Positions 23,800 to 36,522 are shown, numbered from the stretch's first letter. The stretch is 64,000 nucleotides of DNA from Xestospongia bergquistia (GCA_963965975.1 OZ014421.1:2345001-2409000), one strand, 5' to 3'. Program-made: numbers and translations. Notes: a model not told the origin generated them from the sequence alone.

Positions 23800-23964
23800 T
23801 GTTATGTATTAATGTATGCATTTTAATTTATTATTCATTGTATTATTAGTTGTATATGCGCATGCGTGGAAAAGACCACATGTCAATAGTGTATCGTCTT
23901 ACTTTGAGTTTATAATCAGATCTTTTTAAATCGGACTCACTGTTGATCACTCAAATATATAACA
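23800..23964 (+). repeat. 5' LTR
   Basis: 165 bp, begins TGTTATGTATTAATG and ends ATATATAACA. Matches 28019-28183. Confidence 0.92.
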
Positions 23965-23965
23965 A

Positions 23966-24709
23966 TTGGCGACGAGGGTGGCGGGTCATATTTCAACCTT
24001 GGGAGAATTCTACCCTCTTAAGGAAGACTGGGATAGCTACATGGAGCGTGTTGCTTTCTACCTAGAAGCGCACGACATCATGGAAGGTGCGAAGGAGAGG
24101 GCAACGCTACTTACGTTGTGTGGCAAGGAGACGTACTACACTATTAGAAACCTCGTAGCCCCAAAGAAACCGTCTGAAGTAGAGTACGAGGAGATAGTTC
24201 AGCTCGTGAAGCAGCATTTAACCGATCATTATCGTACAACGTTTCAAGTTTAACACACGCATCAGAGCCGAGGACGAGTCAGTTGCAAAGTATGTAGAAG
24301 AGTTACGGCATATAGCCATACACTGCGACTATGGAGATTCTCTGAAGAACATGCTCAGAGATCGTCTTATTTGCGGTATTAATAACAATCAGATACAGTG
24401 TCGCCTACTCGCAGAAAAGAAGATTGATTTTGAGAGTCTCTTGGAGATCGCTCAGTTAATGGACTCAGCTGCCAGAGATGCAAAAGATTTGGCATCAGCT
24501 GGAGTAGAGAAACCAGTTGTGAAAGAAGAAGCTGACATTAAGAAAACTTTCAAGGGGAAGAAACCACAACCACAAAACAATAGTAGGTGGGACCAAACTG
24601 TTCACAGTTGTTATAGGTGTGGAGGTAAACACTCCCCCCACAAGTGTAGATTTGCAGAAGCTGTTTGCCATTTTTGTCATAAATGAGGACACATTGCAAA
24701 AGTATGTAG
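23966..24709 (+). pseudogene. Gypsy gag remnant
   Basis: Open from the primer-binding site without an ATG. Capsid-like sequence (FYPLKEDWDSYMERVAFYLE) is followed by a frameshift near 24250, then LRDRLICGINNNQIQCRLL. A zinc knuckle CYRCGGKHSPHKC (about 24610-24648) is followed by a second knuckle, CHFCHK, then TGA at 24684, then GHIAKVC. The knuckle is broken by that stop. Confidence 0.85.
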
Positions 24710-24710
24710 A

Positions 24711-27700
24711 TTGAAACATAATAGGACTAATGAACGTTCCCAGCGAAATAGCCAACACACCAATACTGTTGAAGAGAATGAAACCCAGTCGGAGGAATTT
24801 TATGATTTGTACACGGTTACTAAAAATGATAAGAATCCTATTTATGTAACTGACAGCTCACAAAAAACACTAAAAATGGAGATTGATACGGGAGCTGCAG
24901 TATCTATTATCAGTAAGTTAACATATGACACACTATGGAGTTCCAATGACGCACCACCACTTGAACGGGTTGCTATTACATTACGTACATACACAGGAGA
25001 AGAGGTGAAAGCAGTGGGAAGAATCAATATAGATGTAGAACACGGAGAAGAGAGGAAGAGACTTTCCCTCATCGTTGCTCATGGATTGGGTCCAAGTCTA
25101 TTAGGACGAAATTTGTTATCAGAACTAAACCTGGACTGGAGAGATATCTACAGAATAAACAAACTTAATGCAAGTAAATTGCTGGGCACACTGACAGACC
25201 ATGAATTTGTGTTCCGAGATGAGCTTGGAACGATAGAAGAAGAGAAGGCGAGACTACTGGTAGACCCACGATTCCGTCCAAAATTCTACATACCTCATCC
25301 AGTTCCGTTCGCATTAAAGCATAAAGTTGAAAATGAATTAAACAGGTTAGAGGAGGAAGGAATAATACAGAAGGTACAGTCAGCAGAATGGGCTGCCCCA
25401 ATAGTTCCTATTATGAAGGAGGATGGCACAATAAGAGTATGTGGTGACTATAAAGTCACAGCAAATCAGGCAATATTTGTCGAGTCTCACCCAATTCCTA
25501 GACTTGAGGAACTATTTACTAAAATGTCAGGTGGAGTTGTATTTACTAAATTGGACTTATCTCATGCCTATCGTCAATTGAGGCTAGATGAGACCGCGTA
25601 AAAGTACCTGGTCATAAACACACACAAAGGACTATATGAGTATAATATGTTACCATTTGAAGTCTCCTCCACCACCACTCTATTCCAGCGAACAATGGAG
25701 AAAATACTGCAAGGACTAGAGCATGTAGCAGTTTATATTGAAGACATCCTGATCACAGGCTCTTCCGAGGAGGAGCATCTCAAGACAGGTTCTCATGAGA
25801 TTAGAATGAGCTGGAATGCAGTTAAAGAAACCCAAGTGTCAGTTCTTACTTCCCAGCGTTGAGTACCTTGGACAGAAAATAAGTAACAAAGGACTCCAAC
25901 CAACAGATGAAAAGGTTAGAGCAATAAATGATGCCCCTAGGCCTACAAATCAATCACAATTAAAAGCATTCCTAGGTTTAATTATTACAGTAAATTCATA
26001 CCAAATATGTCAACTATTTTGTCACCTCTCTATAAGTTATTACAGATAAATTATCATCTAGGTGGTTGAAGGAACAAGATGATGCCTTTGTACGAGCTAA
26101 GTCATTTCTACAGTCGCCTAATCTACTTGTTCATTATGACAGTTTGAAACCATTAATATTATCGTGTGATGCCTCACCAGTAGGAGTGGGAGCAGTATTA
26201 GCTCACCAAATGGAAGATGGAACCGAGTGTCCTATCAGTTATGTTTCTCGAGCTCTCACACCTGTTGAAAAAAGATACTCGCAAATTGACAAAAAAAGCA
26301 CTCGCTATTGTATTCGTAGTGAAACGGTACCACCAATATCTGTATGGTCGCACATTTTCTATTTATTCAGATCACAAACCGTTAATGTATTTATTTGGAG
26401 AAAATCGAGGAATTCCAGCAACTGCCTCAGCTAGAGTTCAGAGATGGGCACTAACATTAAGTGGCTATTGATACTCTATTAAATATCGTCCTGGTAAAAG
26501 CATTGGAAATGCTGGTGGTCTTAGCAGACTTCCACTACCAACACTCAAATATGTACCAAAGCCAGCTGAAACTGTTACTACTCATGGAAAGACTCGATAA
26601 TTCCTTAGTATCTATATCCCAAGTTACCGAGAGAGACATAGTTTTGTCAAAGGTTAAGAAATACATCCTACAGGGCTGGCCAGAAAACATCACCAGTAAA
26701 GAGATAACGCCATATAAACAGAAAAAAGACGAGTTGAGTGTAGAGGACGGCTGTCTTTTATGGGGTACTAGAGTTATCATACCACATCAGCTGAGGCAAC
26801 ATGTACTACAAGAAATCCATGAAGGCCGTCCAGGAATTGTCAGAATGAAATGTTTTACCAGAAGTTATGTGTGGTGGCCGTCTTTGAACGTAGATTTGGA
26901 GAAACAAGCACACGAATGTATAAAGTGTCAACAGGAAAGAAAAATGCCTCCAGCAAGACCAATGCAAGCATGGGAGTGGCCAGAGAACCCATGGACACGA
27001 CTACATGTAGATCATGCAGGACCATTTATGGGTAAAACTCTGCTAATTATTATTGAGGCATATTTGAAATAGATTGAAGTTTTCAGTGGACCATCAACCT
27101 CCTCTGAATCTACAATTTTGAAATTGAGAACAGTTTTTGCTACACATGGCTTTCCTGAAGTACTTGTATTTGACAATGGTCCAGCTTTTATGAGTCAAAA
27201 ATTTAAAGAGTTTATACAACGGAATGGAATTTGACATGTGTTTACACCTCCATATCACCCAGCTTCTAATGGATTAGCTGAGCGTGCAGTCAAAACAGTA
27301 AAGGAAGGACTGAGGAAGATGGAGGGTCCATTAGAAACATGTTTCTTGTTATAATACAGAGTAACACCTCAAAGCACTACAGGTACGGCACCAGCTGAAT
27401 TGCTAATAGGAAGGAGGATTAGAACTTATTTAGACCATTTGTATCCGATAAATCACCAGAAAGCAAGAAATCAGAAAGAGAAACATTTTGTTCTAAATAA
27501 AATACATATATATTTGAATATTGGAGAGAGAGTAATGGCTCGTAATTTTGGATCTGGAAACAAATGGTTACCAGGCAAAATAGTAAGTAAAGAGTGGAGA
27601 AATGTAGTTAATATTGAATTGAATGATGGAGTGACATGGAGAAGACATATTGATCATGTGATTGTCAGCAAAACACAGAAAAAAGAAAATGAAAGTTATA

Positions 27701-28010
27701 GTTGCCCACAAGGTGAAGAGAGTATAGATCCACTGACGATGCCTGGAAAAATAAGTGAAGAACGAACTACTACTGATCAAGTAGAGGAGACCAATGATCA
27801 ATCAGAAGAGATGCAGGAGAAGGGGCCAATACAGCCTGCAGGCACAACTCAATCTAATCCGTATACTACAGACTCGACTGTAACATCTGACAGGAATACT
27901 GCTGTTCCTAGTAACGTGACAAGAAAACCTACAAGGTATTCCCAGAGAAGTCGTACGCCCATTGATTGTTATCATCCAAATTTTCTAACTCCTATTTTCT
28001 ATCTAGTGAA
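24711..28010 (+). pseudogene. Gypsy pol remnant (PR-RT-RNase H-INT)
   Basis: Protease active site DTG at 24884-24892. Reverse transcriptase runs from about 25200 (RVCGDYKV, FTKLDLSHAYRQ) with a TAA at 25599. The catalytic box at 25734-25745 reads YIED instead of YIDD. A duplicated/shifted segment lies near 25790-25860. RNase H begins with LSCDASPVGVGAVLAH at about 26158. The integrase has an H2C2 finger (HEIHEGRPG ... CIKCQQ) at 26770-26940 and core acidic residues in LHVDHAGPF, VFDNGPAF and NGLAERAV, with stops at 27070 and about 27232. The C-terminal frame runs through 27400-28068 into the LTR. It cannot be translated as a unit. Confidence 0.88.
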
Positions 28011-28018
28011 GGAGGGAT

Positions 28019-28183
28019 TGTTATACATTAATGTATGCATTGTAATTTATTATTCATTGTATTATTAGTTGTGTATGCACATGTATGGAAAAGGTCACAT
28101 GTCAATAGTGTATTGTCTTACTTTGAGTTTATAACCAGATCTTTTTAAATCAAACTCAATGTTGATCACTCAAATATATAACA
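28019..28183 (+). repeat. 3' LTR
   Basis: 165 bp, TGTTATACATTAATG...AACA, partner of 23800-23964. It has lost some CpG-like positions (for example GCGCATGCG in the 5' LTR reads GCACATGTA here), consistent with methylation-driven decay. Confidence 0.92.
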
Positions 28184-28188
28184 CTTAG
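28184..28188. repeat. target-site duplication, right copy (CTTAG)
   Basis: Matches 23795-23799 across the Gypsy element. Confidence 0.85.
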
Positions 28189-28985
28189 TATATAACAAAA
28201 TTTCAAACAACCTGAAGTAGAAGTCAAAATCCAGTTCAAAAAAATTGTCATTCTATGGACCACCATACCCATCAAAGGAAGGTTTCATATATGTGGACAA
28301 CTTTTGGCAGCAGAACATATGGTTTGATAGAGGTCCTTGAAATAATGGTGTAGTAAGAATGTAGAAAGTATATGGAAAAATTAGTAAAATGTGTGCTGGT
28401 AGCAAAAACAGGAACAAAGATGGATGAGAACCTTTCAGACATTCTACAGTAGCATCAATATCCCCCTTGATAAATAGATTTGACAAAATTTTTATCATTA
28501 CACTTAATATTAATATTATGAAAAACCCTGAAGACAGTGCCTATAAGTTTAGTGTATGAGAGTAGTATCATTGTCACTAATACTGGAATTGGTTGTCTTC
28601 CCACAAGTTGAATCACTTTACTGGAATATTGTAATAATATTATGATGAGTATTGGTAGAAACCAAACATAATCTGGAAAGATAAACTGTAACCATATCTG
28701 CAAGAACCCATACCATTAATAAAATATGTCTCAATACTCAGATCTAGATTAAGCCAGGAAATGAAATGGCTAAAAGAATTTACAGGGCCATTGTAAAAGA
28801 AAACATGTTGGTATATTTTTTACAACATTAGCACAGAATATAATTGATTGTACCCACAGACACAGTTAAAATTTAAAGCAATGTCAAAAGCTACCAGTAT
28901 ATACCAGCCAAAATGAATGGAATGATAAGAGCTATGTAGTTATGAGCACATTGTCCACATTTATTTGAGACAGATACGAGACTAA
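28184..28985 (-). pseudogene. multi-pass membrane protein gene, main fragment
   Basis: Minus-strand fragments in order: CGQCAHNYIALIIPFILAG (about 28900-28960), TVSVGTIN, NVVKNIPTC, then FISWLNLDLSIETYFINGMG (about 28705-28770), QIWLQFIFPDYVWFLPILII, PVLVTMILLSYTKLIGTVFR, and LFLLPAHILLIFPYTFYILT with CCQKLSTYMKP at 28253-28498. A Cys-rich ectodomain end followed by repeated transmembrane helices and the WLNLDL-IE-F motif is what I recall of large uncharacterised sponge surface proteins. At least three frameshifts separate the fragments. The reading continues across the Gypsy insertion into 23300-23799. Confidence 0.55.
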
Positions 28986-31701
28986 GCCCTTCATCATATT
29001 AGTCATAGAGTAGTCTAGATCAATTATAAGACATTGTTTCTTTGTCATATTAAATGTAAAGCTAAGATTATTCTCAGTGCAATGACATTGTCAAATAAAT
29101 ATTATTCACATTTCCACAGAAGAAGGTCAAACATAATTTTATTGGGAACTTTAATAACTAAAATACAACCTGGAAAAGAAAATTTCAAGGCTTTTTTCTC
29201 CTTCTTTTCAACTTTATTTCAATCATTAGCTTCAAAGTTTCGAAATTTAACAATATCTAACATTAGCTTAATAACTTACACATCATAGTTACATGTAACA
29301 TTGATAAAAGACAATCCTATGTAACAGTATTTCCAATGTAATTATAATTATATATAAAGTAAGTCATGGCTTTTTTATTTTAACATAGAGATATCATTGG
29401 TAAACTATATCATCTAATAATTAATGATGTCATGTCTGGATATTCTCAAGATACCATATATTAGAAAAGCTATAATATTATCATACATGTATACATGCAG
29501 AAGAATAACACCATTCACAAAAATTACCATTGGTATACTAAGTATCTAAGTACTAAGTACACATAGATGTTTATAATATAAACTATATTGTACATAGAGT
29601 GGTATGTCTTACTATAGTCATTTATACATGTATATGTGTATGTTAAGATGAAGGAATTAAACATAGTGTTAGTGTTGACAGAGATTACTACTCTTAATAG
29701 AATATCTAATTTAATAGAACCAATAACATTTTGATGTTGTATTAGTGACAGTGTACATTATCCTATAATTTATTTTAATTGAGAGTTATAATGGTGGTCT
29801 GTTTTGATTGACTATAACTGGATATAAGTAGACATAGATGAATGTTTATATGATCATGTATGATGAATTGATAAATGGACAAGTATAAAACTAGCAGATC
29901 GTTTGAAATAGCATTGTTATGTATTGTGCCTTTACCTAATAATGTATTGCCTGCTAAATTTTTAACAATAGTGTTTCACATTTAAACTCAAATTCGAGAC
30001 AACAATTAAACAACCTCATGTTCTACTAACATAGACAGACATATTCACTTGATCATTAAACTTAACTACATGTACTACTAGCATTGTCTATTGGTCTGTT
30101 GATTAATATCAGACTACTACTATATAAACTGACATATGGTTAGTAATGATGTGGTTAACGATATAATTGTAATAATATGAATTAAACATAAATTTGAATT
30201 TATTTTTTAGTTTGACTATTCACAAAGCCATACATTGTAAACGACAATTTTAGAATTTACAATTTTATAACATGACATCATAGCAATGCAATGTTTACAT
30301 TTTAATGATGGCTTCTACTATCAGCTGTACAGAGGAGAGAATAGCTCGTCTTCATAATAATGCTGTACTAACAAATGATGATCAAGATAGGTGTTTAGCT
30401 TTATTTAATAAATACTTCTTTAAAACAACAAATTCTTTATTGCAAATAATAATATAAACAAAAAACATAGAAACTAATGATGAAGAAGACAAGGATTGCA
30501 ATGATGGAATGAATGAATCAAGTGACTTAGAATAATTTAAAGATGATGAATCTTCAGGTATCGTCTAAATAAGTGTTGACTACTTTGATATGCATCCTTC
30601 ACAGAACCAATTATAGTTCTTCCAATTATAGCTACAAATTAAAGTCAACCTAAGATAAATGAAACAGACAAAGAGAGAAATGAAAATAGATTAACAATTA
30701 ACAGATGAAAGAGAACAAACTATTTGTGAAAACTATAATAGTATAATATTAATATTGGAGAAATGTAACAGGTTTGATATATGTTTCTAAGGAACAAATT
30801 AAACCAACAAATTCTTTCAGTCATCATAGTGTAATGGTACACTGAAACAATCAAAACAGAATCATTAAACTCTTTGCCTTACTGGATTTGCCCAAAAAAA
30901 TTCTTTTTTCATTCATGGAATAAAACAGTATTGCTGAATGTTATTAGAGACAGCTATACAATGAAAGAAATACAAACAGTGTTTGTTAACAAACATGACC
31001 ATTTACTATGTTATTATTGATATAGCAAAATAGAAATAAAGGACAGTAGCCTGCTAATGCTTTTAGTCATCAAGAAGTATCACATTCTGTTTATTTTATT
31101 CAGAATAATGCTAAGAATAATGCCATTTTATTACTAGGTACAAAAAATATGAAGAAGTTACTTGTATCTTTTTGTAGGTAGAATACCTGTATGGATTTAT
31201 AACTTTTATTCTCAAGTACAAATAAACAAGCTGTATATCATGAACAATATATGAGCTACTAAGATAACAAATGAAAGTCTTTATTATGAGAGCATTCTTT
31301 ACAGTGTTTGGAATCAATACTTTCTTCATGTAAATATTATCAAGACAATGTCAGATTAATGTTTGTACATATACAACTGTGAGAAGTATGAACCCTTCAC
31401 TACAGAATCAGTTATATAAGTTCTCACTCTGTTGTGCTTGGTTGTACTTGAAAATAAAGTATCATATAAAGACAAAGTATACACAGGTTATAAAGTACAG
31501 CATTGTACTAAAATTCTGTAGAGGTTCCTAGAGACATTAGCAATATGGTAGCTGATTTCCTTTTAATGTCTCTTCTAGATCTTGCAAAAAGCAAGGGATC
31601 ATTTAGAGACTGTACAAAGAACAGAATTATCATAGAAAGGCTCTGAAAAGGCTGATACTTACTTAAGGGTATACTTTACTGTGAACAATATCCTTCTCCT
31701 C
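28986..31701. other. no intact gene seen
   Basis: AT-rich. At 30304-30449 a short plus-strand frame (ASTISCTERIARLHNNAVLT...) is followed by an acidic fragment (ETNDEEDKDCNDGMNESSDL) at about 30470-30530. The two could be decayed transposase or gene pieces; I cannot identify them. Confidence 0.35.
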
Positions 31702-32103
31702 CATCATATGGAAGCCAAAGGCGGCCATCCATTTCTACTTCGTAATTTCATATTCAAGTTTGAAGTTTTCCAAGAATATTTCAATTCCAATTCTATTTTC
31801 TTTTCTTCGATGGAATATTTAACAAATAAAATCCTATACCCCCATCCTAACTGGAAACATGTCACTTCGCTCCATTCTAAGAGATAGCTCGCAGTGCTCG
31901 CACTTCACTGTATTGAGCTCGAGCACCGCAAGCCGTCTCTTAGAATGGAGCAAAGCGACATGTTTCTGGTTAGGGTGGGGATATAGGATTTTAGTTGTTA
32001 AATATTCCATCAAAGGATAGAAAATAGAATTAGAATTGGGAAAACTGCAAAGTAGAATATGAACAATGTAGAAATGGTGGCCACCTTCAGCTTCCATACC
32101 ATC
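31702..32103. mobile_element. large palindromic MITE (about 180-bp arms)
   Basis: The left arm 31702-31880 is the imperfect reverse complement of 31925-32103 around a spacer of about 45 bp. The ends read CCATCATATGGAAGC and GCTTCCATACCATC. Shared inner blocks include ATTCTATTTTCT, GATGGAATATTTAACAA, CATGTC and CTCCATTCTAAGAGA. No protein is encoded; both weak open frames are the two arms of the palindrome read in opposite directions. Confidence 0.85.
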
Positions 32104-33519
32104 AAATAACCAGTCATTCCACTAAACATCACAGCTCACTATAGTATTGATTATGTCCAACAGGTTTGTTATCTATTAGAATACGTTTGATGTTGATTAT
32201 TTCAACAAGTACATTTACCATATAACTCCTTCAACCAGGACCTATATATACTTTCTAACACTAAGAAAATGTGAAATCTTTGGTGTCTAATCTATTTAGT
32301 GATATGACATAATCTCAGGTGTACAATATGATCATGAACTAACTGATCTATCCTGTAGAGAGTGAGTGAATGTGTGTGCGTGAGAGAGAGAGAGAGATAG
32401 AACTTATTATACTTTTACCTTATTTTTTCCTTTCTTCTGATACCTTGTTGATTCTGACCACTACCCCATATTCCTCTTAATCTCCTCTAATAGGTACATT
32501 AATGGCACATACTACTATCAGTGTCACATGATGTATGCTGACATGAACATTTTGAGGTTGACATCTGTGATGAACTGTTGTCTTATGTTTTAGAGGATGA
32601 TAAGAACTAATGAAGTCAAACAGAGTTTTGTTTAGAATACTAAACAACAAACATATGAATAAAGTACTAAACTATGAGATAGATACATCAGTGATTAATA
32701 CATAAAGTATCATGAAGTATAAAATGTATGCAATCAAAATGAATATGAATAATTAATAACATATGTAGGTACATGTAGATGTATGACTTAATGTAATAGG
32801 TGACAAAGTAGAGAGTGAAGTCATAAAGGAAATATATAATATTATACATATGATACATTGATGAACTAATAACTGTAATATAAATAACATAGTTGTTTTT
32901 ATAGCTGATAAGCTTACTTGTTCATTTTGTCCATACAAGGATAATCATTAGAGTGTTTGTGGTTAATTTATTATATCAACTGTACACACTATAAGAACAA
33001 TACTAATATAATAATATGTACATGTACTCACAGTAGACTGGTAAGTTATGTCCTTCACTATATTCTCCTCATTACATACAGAGTCAGTTGTAAGTTAATG
33101 TAATAGTAAATGTACGATACTTTGTGTCTCTTTCTTTACTCTTGATATAAGTTTATATTTATAACAATCAATCTAGTAATATAATAATGTAATCAACTAC
33201 TACTAGTATTGTGTATAATAGTGACAATATTACACTATTACATGTACATATCATTAATGAAGACATTATCATACTTAACATACATTGTGTGACTTTTATT
33301 GAATCATGTTATTCAATAGTAATTTGGTTCATTAAAAGTTCCTTTATCTATTGATCCTACTATCTGTCCATCCATTCATTCATCGACACATCTCTCCTCT
33401 CTATCCATTTAATATATAGATGAAGTAATCAATACATGACACTGTATGGCTTATTACTATGTTGTCTAATGAGAACCACTTAAACAACTGTTGTCATATC
33501 TTTGATTATCATTACAATA
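32104..33519. other. no gene seen
   Basis: AT-rich sequence with a GA microsatellite at about 32380-32398 and several ACATGTAC motifs. No coding signal. Confidence 0.45.
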
Positions 33520-33809
33520 AATCAATTAATAAAGAATTGTTCTTATTGTTTAAAGAATGATATACTCTAGGTGTGGTCTAATACAGCAGTTGTACTTGAG
33601 ACCACACCTCTCACATTGTAATAATGCTTTAACTGTACTCTGTCTGAGTGAGAGTCCTACATTAAAAAAGGTGCTTTATGCATGGAATGTAAGGTGAGGT
33701 GTTTCCTCTCCTATTATATGAAATTAGTGCTGGAGTACATTTTAATTTTATTCATTATTTGTTCATGTAGATATCATGCAAAAACATCATGTATTCTCTC
33801 ATGTTCATA

Positions 33810-33950
33810 AAGATACCAAATGGAAAGAGACTAAGGTTACAAACAAAGGAGGTTGTTTTCAATGTCCATGATTACTTTGAGGAACTCAGCAGGTGGAAAC
33901 AGACTCAAGGATCTCTGAAACAAACCACTGATGTCGTAAGACTTTCATGA
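33810..33950 (+). pseudogene. transposase N-terminal (HTH-like) fragment
   Basis: A 46-codon open stretch (IPNGKRLRLQTKEVVFNVHD ... SLKQTTDVVRLS) ended by TGA. Its pattern of basic, helical sequence ending in a T-x-x-T-x-x-S-like helix resembles N-terminal DNA-binding segments of DDE transposases. It is absent from the matching gene A flank, so it is part of an insertion. Family uncertain. Confidence 0.4.
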
Positions 33951-34659
33951 CCAGCATCAAGAGACTACTTCTAGGCATTCTCAGTCTTCCTTCTTAAATT
34001 TTTTTTTCAGAACTTTGGTGTCTTTATAGCTGCCTTATATTGACATATAAAATGTGTGTTTGCAAGCTGAATCAATTGGTGCAAGTACAATGTGGATAGT
34101 ACGTAAAACGTCAAAGTCATTTACATGTCTGGGTAGCTTTTCTCAACTCAGACAGACTATAATACGTATCCAAGTTGTTGTATCAATTATATAACTACAC
34201 TAATAATACTGAATGTATAGACTCTTAACTTATTTACAGTTACTAATAAAAAAGTTCATAATTCAAACATCAAGATATAGTAATAGCTATCAGTGAAACA
34301 AATAATGTTTAAGTGAACATAAAAGAAAACTATTCAATCAAGTGTCATCAAGGTCATGTGGTAATTATAATTATGAAATGGGCATGGACATGAAGATCTT
34401 ATCAAAAAGAGGCAAGTAAAATTAAAATAACTTAAAAAGCCACTTTTGGGAATATTCCTATGTTTAAAATATTGATAATAGTATATTGTAAATATAGTAA
34501 TTTTTAGAAGCAATAAACTCTGCCACATTGTATATGTTTTAGAATAGACAGATACATTGACACATAAAGCAAGTACTATGACACTCACTCATATGGACAC
34601 CAGTGAGGGTTAATAATTCAATAGAACTTGTTACTTAGTGAAATTGGGCCTGTCTAGGA

Positions 34660-34860
34660 AGTTGAACTTGTCTTCTCTGCAAGGTCCATATAAATTAACA
34701 GAAGACATTATAGTAACATCACAAAAAGCATTTGATCCCAAGACGACCACAGCAATAGGAATTATGAAGTATAGGAAACTATTCACTGAGTAAAGGAATA
34801 TGTTACACAATATAATCCAGATATTGACATATTACTTACACATTATTGAGAGTTTCTTTA
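34660..34860 (-). pseudogene. remnant of the PPxY membrane gene (duplicate)
   Basis: The transmembrane exon is recognisable on the minus strand (FLYFIIPIAVVVLG at about 34738-34783) with the AG acceptor position kept. The next exon is cut short by a deletion near 34640. The start-exon context TTACTTACACATTATT (ATG, then GTAAGT) is kept at about 34845. The large PPxY exon is missing. It is a dead duplicate of 9803-11411. Confidence 0.75.
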
Positions 34861-35310
34861 AATCATAGATAATAAGGAACTACTATAACAGTTAATAGTG
34901 TACGTATAATAATGAAGATAGTTCAGAAGATCGAGTTAGGACAGATTACATAAGATAAGACCTGAAGACACCCAACGTCAAAACCACGCCTTTAAAACTT
35001 GGGTGTGGTCTTTGTCTTCATCCCTGTTTGAGAAATGTAGTAGCACATTCCTGTAGGTGGATCTTAAAACCGCGGTATGTGTTGTTGCAGTTAACGTGCA
35101 TTCCTTATTTGTATGTGCTGCTGCAGAAGCCTATGGAAATTTGTATTGTTTTGGGTATGAGGCTGCAGTGAAAGATGTCTGAAGGTCAGTGTTTTTGTTA
35201 GAATATGTACGAAGCATATAATCTACAAATGAAGTATTTTCAATAAGTTACTTTACCTTGAATGAGTCATTGTGCTGTCTATTATGTTTTTCAACCCTAT
35301 TATGGTCCTT

Positions 35311-35960
35311 TTTTAGTACATTTCCTTTTATTGCTGGCTATTGAGACTTTGAATGCGAACGACATATGATATTCAAGTGTGTCTGGTTAGTACAAATACT
35401 ATCATCAGTTCTTTTGATGTGGGTGTGTCTTTCTTACCCAGCAATAAGGCCATTTGTTCATTTTTAGTACATTTCCTCTTTTGCTGGCTATTGAGACTTT
35501 GAATGTGAACGACAATATGATATTTAAGTGTGTCAGGTTAGTACAAATACTATCGTCAGTTGTTTTGATGTGGGTGTGTCTTTCTTACCCAGCAATAAGG
35601 CCATTTGTTCATTTTTTAGTACATTTCCTCTTATTGCTGGCTATTGAGACTTTGAATGTGAATGACAATATGATATTCAAGTGTGTCAGGTTAGTACAAA
35701 TACTATTGTCAGTTGTTTTGATGTGGGTGTCTTTCTTACCCAGCAATAAGACCATTTGTATATTTTTTAGTACATTTCCTTTTATTGCTGGCTATTGAGA
35801 CTTTGAATGTGAACGACATGTGATATTCAAGTGTGTCAAGTTTTTGCGAATATTATCGTTAGTTGTAAGTATATCTTTCCCTCTCAGTAATAAAACCATT
35901 TGTTCATTTTAATACATTTCTTATTGCTGGCTATTGAGTCCATTTTTTGTGAACCGTTGT
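35311..35960 (+). repeat. minisatellite, period about 150 bp, about 4-5 copies
   Basis: Copies begin at about 35312, 35463, 35615, 35765 and 35908 with TTTAGTACATTTCCT and contain GCTGGCTATTGAGACTTTGA and CCCAGCAATAAGGCCATTTG. The last copy is shortened. An open frame over 35454-35798 is just the repeat read through. It lies between the dead PPxY remnant and exon 1 of gene B. Confidence 0.9.
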
Positions 35961-36504
35961 AATGATGTATATTAAGAAGTCACATTGAATGATATTGTCA
36001 CCTTGTATATGACAAACCATTATGATTTTATATTTGTACATAAGAATGTGAAGATGTCACTGAGAGGTTAACTTAAACTATTGTTTACTCAGTAATAAAA
36101 TTCATGTAAATGTTTATAATAACATAACGTTTTTTTAGATTTGTATGCAAAACAATCTAGTGTAAGAAATTAAGGACAAACCTTCCTGGTGACCAGTGAC
36201 TGCAGTGCTAGTTTCTTGTTTATTGTTTATACTAACAATGATATTTTAAAAAATTTGTTTTTAAGAAAATATGAAAAGTGATTTTTAAAAAAATTATTAA
36301 ACAAAGTGTTTAGAAAGGATTTAATTTGCTATCATTTATAAAATATTAATTAAACTGATGGAATGTTCTGCCTCTACACGATGTTGTTGTAAGTTTACAG
36401 CATCTGCAGCTCCACCCTATCAAAAATACTAGAAACCACAAATGTTTAATAAGGCGTGGTTTTCTAGTACCTGAGGAATGTGCTGCTAGCTTCAACAGAG
36501 TGAA

Positions 36505-36522
36505 ATGGATCAGGAAGAATTG
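36505..36522 (+). CDS. gene B exon 1 (start)
   Basis: An 18-bp exon, MDQEEL, followed by the consensus donor GTGAGT. Same length and phase as gene A exon 1. Confidence 0.72.

Larger units (their letters stand above)
23800..28183 (+). mobile_element. Ty3/Gypsy LTR retrotransposon, complete but decayed
   Basis: Two 165-bp LTRs (23800-23964 and 28019-28183), both TGTTAT...AACA, flank gag and pol. The element is bounded by the CTTAG target duplication. A primer-binding-site candidate TGGCGACGAGGG lies at 23967 and a purine tract (GAAGGAGGGA) just before the 3' LTR. The order protease, reverse transcriptase, RNase H, integrase is that of Gypsy. Frameshifts and stops occur in every domain. The LTRs differ at over a dozen positions, so the insertion is not recent. 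It sits inside the minus-strand membrane pseudogene. Confidence 0.93.

Noticed and set aside
24666-24709. TGA inside a Gypsy zinc knuckle as possible selenocysteine or programmed readthrough
   Set aside because: Many other stops and frameshifts occur in the same element, so simple decay is the better explanation.
35454-35798. A 114-codon open frame with repeated hydrophobic motif
   Set aside because: It is the 150-bp minisatellite read in one frame; the peptide repeats exactly with the DNA and has no splice or start context.
35311-35960. Possible CRISPR-like array
   Set aside because: Units are long, adjacent and without unique spacers, and the genome is eukaryotic; it is a minisatellite.
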